This document shows positions 58,701-64,000 of a stretch of DNA of 64,000 nucleotides, piece by piece. How positions within the stretch are numbered: the stretch's first letter is position 1; each line of letters begins with the position of its first letter. The stretch lies in contig NC_064034.1 in NCBI RefSeq assembly GCF_932526225.1, positions 5,690,001 to 5,754,000 on the forward strand. The letters run 5' to 3'. A model generated the notes under the pieces. The model did not search any database, had not been told where the DNA came from, and saw nothing but the letters and a program-made list of their open reading frames with translations. The DNA comes from Nematostella vectensis (Eukaryota > Cnidaria > Anthozoa > Actiniaria > Edwardsiidae). The translations under genes and the position numbers were made by a program.

Positions 58701-59529
58701 AGTATCAACCTGATTGTCCAGTGTAATTTGTAACTGGCAGTGATGGTAGCCCAAGGACTAGTTGTTGTAATTTCTCAGGAAAGTCTGTTTTTATTACCCT
58801 CCTGCTCTCCAGTACCAGATCCCAACTTATCAGGCAATGATTCTAGTTTTGCCCCTCCCCCCCCCCTCCCGCCTGCCTGACCCTGATTCCAGAGCCTCGA
58901 ATGTCTCTTTACTTAGTGGCTGGCCACTAAATAGAGGGATGTCCGAGGCTCTTGAACCAGGGTATCCCCGCCTCACCACCATATCAACCTAACCTGCTGT
59001 TTATGTAGCTCTACCCTTCTCTGATTCTTATTTTTTTTATTCTACATGTACCTCTGGGAATCCATGAAGACACAGCATCAAAGGCTTGGAGGGATTTCCA
59101 TTGGCGACATAATGGAACTTGAGCTTGGAGGCAGTGGTCACATAATGATGCTCCCCGAGTGTTGGGTCAGTCAAGCACTTGGGGGGCACTATAAGATAAC
59201 CTTAGCTTTGTTAGCATGCATGCGTGATGGTTAATAGGCAATCCCTTTCTTATATCCCATTTAGGTAGTTCGTGGATAGAGGGTAGTGATCATGGGAGTG
59301 TAGGATTGGCCATTAGCGTACCCGACCCGAAAATAGGACAGCAATGCGTCATTTGCTAGAAAGTTTTCAAGATTGCAAGGCAACAGTAAGCTTACTTAAC
59401 TTTACCTTTACGCTCGACTCTTCTAAATATTTTCGGGTTGAAAATAGCCTTGACTAGAAGAGTAACAAAGGCAGGTATGGCGAAGCAGAGACCAACCATG
59501 AAAGACACAAAAGCGGCAACAAAAGACAT
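46754..59529 (-). CDS. EPHX3/EPHX4-like epoxide hydrolase (alpha/beta hydrolase), 11 exons
   Basis: Minus-strand exons: 59529-59406, 59188-59052, 56250-56180, 55465-55387, 54911-54847, 49881-49816, 49688-49637, 49496-49416, 47965-47789, 47646-47573, 46841-46754. All phases agree; 337 residues. An N-terminal hydrophobic anchor (SFMVGLCFAIPAFVTLL) is typical of EPHX3/4. TDPTLGEHHYV, LKFHYVANG and oxyanion HGFPE (83-87) follow, then FWYSYRHQ, VVAVDLRGYGES, nucleophile elbow VAHDWGGAIAW (Asp152), lid tyrosines Tyr199 and Tyr257/258 (NYYRNIF), acid in WGTAD (Asp288) and catalytic His316 in GASHWVQQDEPELV. The set is complete, so hydrolysis of epoxides to diols at the ER membrane is expected by homology. 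Human EPHX4 has ~10 more residues between exons 8 and 9, so a small exon may have been missed. The largest intron hosts a BEN-domain gene on the other strand. Confidence 0.93.
46934..47276. repeat. Palindromic MITE, TTATTACACTT family, copy 2
   Basis: Begins ACCTTATTACACTTTATTTT and shares the TCGCGAAAAT-rich inverted arms of the copy at 34993-35407, but its right end is decayed. It is in the last EPHX-like intron. Confidence 0.75.
48139..49065. mobile_element. Foldback MITE with internally amplified 49 bp tandem array
   Basis: Terminal inverted repeats CAGGCTCACCATCCTCCCGT and ACGGGAGGATGGTAAGCCTG. About fourteen 49 bp units (GATCAGAATTATTTCCCGTA, AATGATCTATTACAAAATAA, AGGTCGAAT) start within the left arm. 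A central hairpin (GAAATCTCAT / TGAGATTTC) and one right-arm unit follow. No protein coding. In an EPHX-like intron. Confidence 0.85.
49671..49754 (-). repeat. Partial duplication of an EPHX-like exon edge
   Basis: The acceptor side of the exon at 49637-49688 (plus-strand AAGTACTTCTTGAACACA) is repeated about 62 bp away in the upstream intron, with some flanking similarity. Confidence 0.7.
51667..51701. repeat. Perfect 15 bp hairpin
   Basis: GTGGAGATCGATGCT, loop CAAAA, AGCATCGATCTCCAC, with further C/G-rich pairing outside. It lies about 240 bp upstream of the BEN-gene ATG. Confidence 0.95.
51943..54017 (+). CDS. BEN-domain protein, nested in the epoxide-hydrolase intron
   Basis: Well-supported exons: 53513-53554 (VYKDVPAEDQPSPV), 53686-53833 and 53905-54017. 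The last two encode the BEN domain (VKRLLSDLFTEEELMRCTLK...IIYGAMRGNYGMTDEKM) and a basic tail. Upstream exons are 51943 to about 52131 (MISKKFVVVEWLNNAEDRC, an N-terminal module common in cnidarian BEN proteins, from memory), 52773-52840 and 53099-53145 (coiled coil LKLKQEVKNLKRKLK). The N-terminal frame is ambiguous. The family-like LYEAEVLQNFG before the strong donor at 52132 is in a different frame from the start. A fully open alternative uses a weak donor within the first exon (after about 52109). BEN domains bind DNA and act in chromatin regulation. AATAAA at 54254-54259. Confidence 0.72.
52171..52332. repeat. 162 bp MITE in BEN-gene intron 1
   Basis: Ends TAGAGACCTTACGCAAG and CTTGCGTAAGGTCTCTA are exact complements. 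GC-rich interior with CGCGCGC, unlike the surrounding DNA. The TA ends could be a TA target duplication. Confidence 0.85.
56776..58610 (-). repeat. 45 bp minisatellite in EPHX-like intron 2
   Basis: More than thirty units: GTAGATAACCAATACATGGG, CTGAGGGGATTAAGCAGAGC, CTACT. Because 45 is divisible by three, the minus strand stays open for 414 codons as repeats of a 15-residue phrase (HVLVIYSRLCLIPSA). Subtypes (ATAAGC, ATAGGC, ATGGGC; CTACT, CTTCT, CTTAT) recur in blocks, so higher-order amplification happened. Interrupted by an insertion at 57046-57370. Confidence 0.95.
57046..57370. mobile_element. MITE inserted inside the 45 bp minisatellite
   Basis: Ends GGGGGGTGAATAGG and CCTATTCACCCCCC are complementary. 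The minisatellite word CCTACT appears on both sides, consistent with a short target-site duplication. The interior repeats ATCCGC-type words (AAATCCGC, AATCCGCC, AATCCGTA). Confidence 0.75.
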
Positions 59530-60450
59530 GACTTTGATAACAGCGAAATACAAGAAAAGAGGCCTCTGCTAGCAGGGAATGGGAGATGAAGCTATTTGGA
59601 TAATTTTCGCAATTTGTGAGCCCACTATCAAACTAGCGGTATTCGACTGAGGGTTTTTTTTTTGGGTGGGGGGGGGGGGGGGGGGGGTTGACTTGGGTTA
59701 GATTTTATGCTTGAAGGATAGAACAGTTCTAGCATTTTTTTACGGCAGATTTTATTATTAAACGTTTTTTAAATTATCTGCACAGTAAATAATACCCAGT
59801 CAATACGGCTGCTCCATTTTAAGTCATTACTAACCAATTCCTAAGTCTCTTTATTGGTTGACATGCTTTAGTACATCATTGTCCAATTTTTAATCGTAAA
59901 TAATAGGCTCCGAGCGATACGTCACATTATTAGCTTTTTTGAGTATGAAGTGGCAAGCTAGGGACGGGCGACCATGGTTTCTTCGTCGCTTCTATCTATC
60001 ACATCAGTTTTTCACATTGAACAGTTGAATGGACCCAAACCAATAATTGTTTTTACCATAAAATAAGTATTCAATTACTTCCTACTTCCGAAAGCTCCCT
60101 GGAATCCTTTATCCATATCTTATCCATTCCTTGAAAACCATATTTCTCTACAGATGCCCATGAAGCAAGCCTTCTGTAAAAAAAAATATCCGTTCTTTGC
60201 TCGATACGTGGGCTTTTACACTAGACCTTCCAAACTAAGTCGCAACATGGTCGCCGAGGCGCGTGTGACGTGGACGTCACCTCTCGGAGCCTACGTTGGC
60301 GTTCGCGACCCACTGACAAAACCTCAATCTTACAACTGTTAAATCGCAGTCTTATTACTCCAGCAACTAACGTTTTCTAGATCCGTAGACTAGTACATCT
60401 TCAATAGAGTTCTAGAGTTCATGACTTTAGCGCACTTAAGTCATAAGCAA
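59530..60450. other. Upstream region of the epoxide hydrolase; one weak ORF
   Basis: Contains a long G-run (about 59665-59688). An ORF at 60154-60342 (+) follows the acceptor-like TTTCTCTACAG, but I recognise no family and found no partner exon. Confidence 0.4.
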
Positions 60451-60454
60451 AGAG

Positions 60455-60690
60455 GTTGAAGGCTGGTCATTCACCCCAGAAACAGAGGGGCCCAAGTATG
60501 CTGCCTTGCGGCACCCCAAAGACAACTGGAAGTTGGGACGATGTATAGCCATGGACGATTGAACTTTGGAATACTCAACAAATAGCTCGGTTCCATAGCG
60601 GGAGGGTTTAAACATCATTCAATATTTGGTGAAGAAGCTATCCAAAGCCTTAGCCAAGTCTAAGAACACCATATCTGATTATCAACGGCT
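60455..60690 (-). mobile_element. Non-LTR retrotransposon reverse-transcriptase fragment
   Basis: Frame-shifted remnants on the minus strand read VFLDLAKALDS and, further on, VVFGVPQGSILGPL, both hallmarks of LINE reverse transcriptases. The YADD motif and the rest of the element are absent. Decayed and 5'/3' truncated. Confidence 0.75.
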
Positions 60691-61500
60691 TGGCCGATGT
60701 CATGGTATTATGGTAAAGCGACCTTGAAGGAAGCTAACTGCAAGTAATCTGCTATTAACAGCTAAGAGATAGAAAGTTGTGCTAGTGGGGCAAGTGTTTT
60801 ACTATGCAGGTTGAAAATAAATGACAAATAATTTCATAACTAAGACCGTTCATTTGTGATGTTTATTTGCGCTATACAAAATACATTTCTTTTTTTAATT
60901 ATATTGTTTTCATGATTTAGAGATCAAAATAGGGCTAAAGAAATACAACACGCGTAAAAATCCATTCACTTCTTTTTACAGTTTTTTTGTCAACTCCCTG
61001 TCGATTCCTCGCGACAGGGAATTTAACTACCACTACATGAGCAAATTTTATTTAGTTGATAACTATAGTAATTTTTATATGTGACAATTTTTAGTTGCTC
61101 GTGTAGATACCCTGCTAGCAGAGCTTCCTTCCCGTTTGTTTCTATCAGTTCACTTTTCCGTGTCGCGAATCTGTTCTTTTGTGTTTTTGATTTTGGTACG
61201 AGTAAATGGCAACAAATAAAAATTAACTATTTTGTTGTTCAAAAGTAATGCTGGCGCATATAAAAATCTGCATACCGACAATTATTTGCTGGTCTATCTA
61301 CATGGTCAATTATAGATGTCAACTAGAGATTGTCAACTAAAAATTGCTGGTGTAGATGGGGCTATTTTATTAGCTTCTGATGCATAACGCGTCTATTGGC
61401 GTAGCGCAACTACAAACGATGTTTTAAAAATAGTATACGAAATGTCACAAGCTATTAGCGGTCATCGTCCATTAAACACGTATTCCTTCAATATAAAAAG

Positions 61501-61713
61501 TCATTCCCTCTCAATGGACTCAAGCTCGGTGGCATCAGCTTCAGTGATCAATCGTTCCTTTTCCCATCCAGGTCTCTTTCTCTCCAGGAACTCCTCTGGA
61601 GTCTCAACATCCTCAAGTCTTTTTCTCAAGCAAAACTTGAACAACTTGTAATACGCGTACGAAAACGTCCCTACCCCGGCGATAGCGATTCCTATAGCTA
61701 ACGGACCAAGCAT
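61501..61713 (-). CDS. Possible single-TM microprotein
   Basis: A 70-residue ORF: hydrophobic N-terminus (LGPLAIGIAIAGVGTFSYA), a short basic patch (FCLRKR), then an acidic, helical-looking tail rich in Glu (EDVETPEEFLERKRPGWEKE). The composition is protein-like and ordered. It loosely shares the TM-basic-acidic layout and an IAGV word with the microproteins at 25.7 and 45.9 kb, but homology is not claimed. No splice sites are needed. Confidence 0.45.
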   Translation of the reverse strand: MLGPLAIGIAIAGVGTFSYAYYKLFKFCLRKRLEDVETPEEFLERKRPGWEKERLITEADATELESIERE

Positions 61714-64000
61714 TTAAAATAAGTTCCACTACTACAGGTTTTCATACCTAGGACACATATTCATTGCATATTGGATAACGAACGTCGTTTTCTATTCGGC
61801 CAGTATTCACTCGTTTTCCAAACTCTCCTCTGACGCCGTTTAAAACAGATCCAGACACGATTCATTCATGCCTTGATGCGGGTCCGATAAATTCCACCAC
61901 AGGTATTATAAGCCAGTTTCTATATCAAGAGGTCAGGTTTTGCATTGATGTCTCGCTCCACTCTTTAACTGTTGACTTTTTTGCTTTTTTGGAGAGTAAC
62001 ATTCAGTATAAAGCAAGAACTTTAGGTATTTTGATGAATCCAGATTTTGTGCTCACAGGTTATTAATATTCTAGCATGGTCCACTGGCGCTATTGTGGAC
62101 TCGATACCACTCAAGGCCTCTGCTGAGAGCGTCAGCTCGAACAAAACATTGAATTAAACATTTATTCAAAACGGGCAGTTTGAATAGATTTGTTTCCTGG
62201 GAATTATAAACACAAACAGAACATCTGATTTTTTACACAAAATATCGCGATACCCTTATAATTCCTTTGCGTTTACTTTTATACAGTTATATGGCCTTAT
62301 ATACTAAAAAAATGCATTGAACCTCCCCCTGCACCCCAACCCCTTTTGGTTCTCGTCCGAAAGTACAGAAAATAAGGGTTTTAGCTTCTGTGTCGATGTA
62401 CTGGAATAAAAAATCGTTATCATCAGACATCAATCGGCATCATCCTATCACTATCGTCATCACCAGACTTCATAGCATCATTCCATCACTATCGTCATCA
62501 CCAGACTTCAATCAGCATCATTCCATCATCACCGTAATCGGCGTCAATGATCTACCATTATTTACTTTTGATGTTTTTTTTTATATTTCGATGAAGACGG
62601 GAGAAGTCATGTGCATTTGTGCTCTGAACGACACAAAAACACCGTGCAAAAACTAGCTGCACATCCCGACAACCGATTGGTTCTAAAAGTCGTGTGTGGT
62701 GGACCATCCTTCTGCATGTGGGTAACAAATCGTTATACTATTCTGGTAAATGTGAGGAAATAAGGAAGAGATTTTGTTATTTTTCGGTACAAGAAGAGGA
62801 CGAAACCTCATGGTAACATGTGGTGTAGAAGAATTCCAGAGGCTTTCCATGTTGGCGTTTGGTTGCATGTGTAATTTTTAGTCTTCTTAAACCTCCTTGC
62901 TTCTGTTGTACCCATATCATCAGAAATATGTCGATAATTTGATTATATTTGATGATAAAGATTTATCTTCTCCAAGACTTGTATCAGGCCAATGCAAGCA
63001 ATTATCTTTATCCATTCAAAACAATGAATATGAATGGCTAATTCCCAGTTTAAAATGGAAAATAATTATGAAATAAAGAATCAAAATAAAAAGGGTAGAT
63101 GGGCACCAAGAAAGTCTTGGCAATCTACTTCTTACCACCTCCCACATGTTCTTGAAACAGTAGCATTTTTTGGGCAGCAATTTCGTTGTTTGGTGCAGCA
63201 ATGATGGCTTTTTTGGCCAACAGTTATGGCGTAGGTTGTTTGGCGCGCCGGGTGCGCGATCTTCTTAATTTGATCTTTCAAACAAACTACTTAGCCCACC
63301 CAAAAGCACGATCCTGCCTATCAATCCCCTTCCTCTTAAGTCGTTCCCAATATTCGAAAATAAAACATTTCCGAATTACCGACAATGAGAGCCGGCTAGC
63401 AGGCTATCCTGTGTGGCGCCAAACGTTTCAAAATTAATTTTCGAAACATAATATCAATTTACCTATCACTTTTTGCAAACAAATCGATCTCAGTTCTTTT
63501 GTGTGCTTCTGTCCTAATAGAAGTCGTCACACCGTGTCATGAACAACAGTCACGCAACTTGACTTCGTCTTGTGCGTGTTGCGTACTTGTTCATGACACC
63601 TATTAAGAACAGACGCAAGCAAAAATGAGATGTATCTGTAAAATACTTGCAAGTATACACAATCTCGTGACAAATGGTAAGGTTCTTAGCATCATATGGC
63701 TAGAATCTTTAATGAACCTATATAACCTACTAACTCTTCCCGTTATTAGTCACCACCACACATCTCCCCACACCACTATAAATTATTATCACTATCATTA
63801 CTATACACTCGTTATTACAACGCACACGCGGACACTACTGTCTAATTAGCCGTAGATCCTGAATAAACATTCACACGCTATCTTTAAATACATCTACAGT
63901 CCAACTGTAGACACAGATACCCCAAGCTCACTGTGTGTATGAATAAATTATAGTGGTTCACGTTTACAGTAAACATATGGGATTGAAATAAGCCGTTCAC
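61714..64000. other. Mostly non-coding right flank
   Basis: Includes a small tandem repeat (about 62410-62540, core ATCGTCATCACCAGACTTCA) and a MITE (63496-63628). A possible minus-strand exon at 63136-63219 reads AAPNNEIAAQKMLLFQEHVG up to a GTAAGA donor, but no partner exon was found. Confidence 0.4.
63496..63628. repeat. ~130 bp MITE, second copy
   Basis: Ends CTTTTGTGTGCTTCTGTCC and AGAACAGACGCAAGCAAAAA match the termini of the element at 20326-20444 with a few substitutions. Confidence 0.65.

Overview
This is eukaryotic, intron-rich nuclear DNA. Phase-consistent GT/AG exon chains, single-family orthologues, many foldback elements and minisatellites, and the mix of genes (FAM50, rolling-stone-like, a neuropeptide-type GPCR, a SLC18B1-like transporter, a TRAF-like RING protein, a UAS/UBX protein, an EPHX3/4-like epoxide hydrolase) suggest an invertebrate metazoan. 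A sea anemone-like anthozoan is my best guess, inferred from gene-family flavour and not proven. I assembled seven spliced genes and one intronless gene by following open frame, splice sites, codon phase and recalled family motifs. No alignment was run.

Layout. 0.6-6.0 kb (+): complete 12-exon FAM50/XAP5 gene. 6.7-10.1 kb (+): two-exon rolling-stone-like membrane protein whose intron holds a complete hammerhead-ribozyme core. 11.6-12.7 kb (+): intronless rhodopsin-class GPCR. 15.3-24.6 kb (+): 16-exon SLC18B1-like transporter with large intronic minisatellites. 25.7-46.1 kb: a symmetric block. Two related single-TM microprotein genes in opposite orientation lie at its edges. Inside them are two nearly identical ~0.7 kb repeats, also inverted. 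Between the repeats lie a multi-exon DDE-integrase-derived gene (-), a TRAF-like RING gene (+) and a 23-exon UAS/UBX (FAF-like) gene (+). 46.8-59.5 kb (-): 11-exon EPHX3/4-like epoxide hydrolase. Its largest intron holds an oppositely oriented BEN-domain gene inside what looks like a 4.4 kb terminal-inverted-repeat element. 59.5-64 kb: mostly non-coding, with a LINE reverse-transcriptase fragment, another possible microprotein gene, a miniature element and a weak exon candidate.

Themes. The RING/TRAF-like and UAS/UBX genes are adjacent, and both families act in ubiquitin signalling. At several places tandem repeats appear to have grown out of exon-intron junctions, producing arrays of decoy splice sites. 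Several very long ORFs here are open minisatellites and not genes. The leading candidates for something undescribed are the BEN-gene element, the DDE-integrase-derived gene with a possible secretory first exon, the mirrored microprotein/repeat block, and the intronic hammerhead ribozyme.
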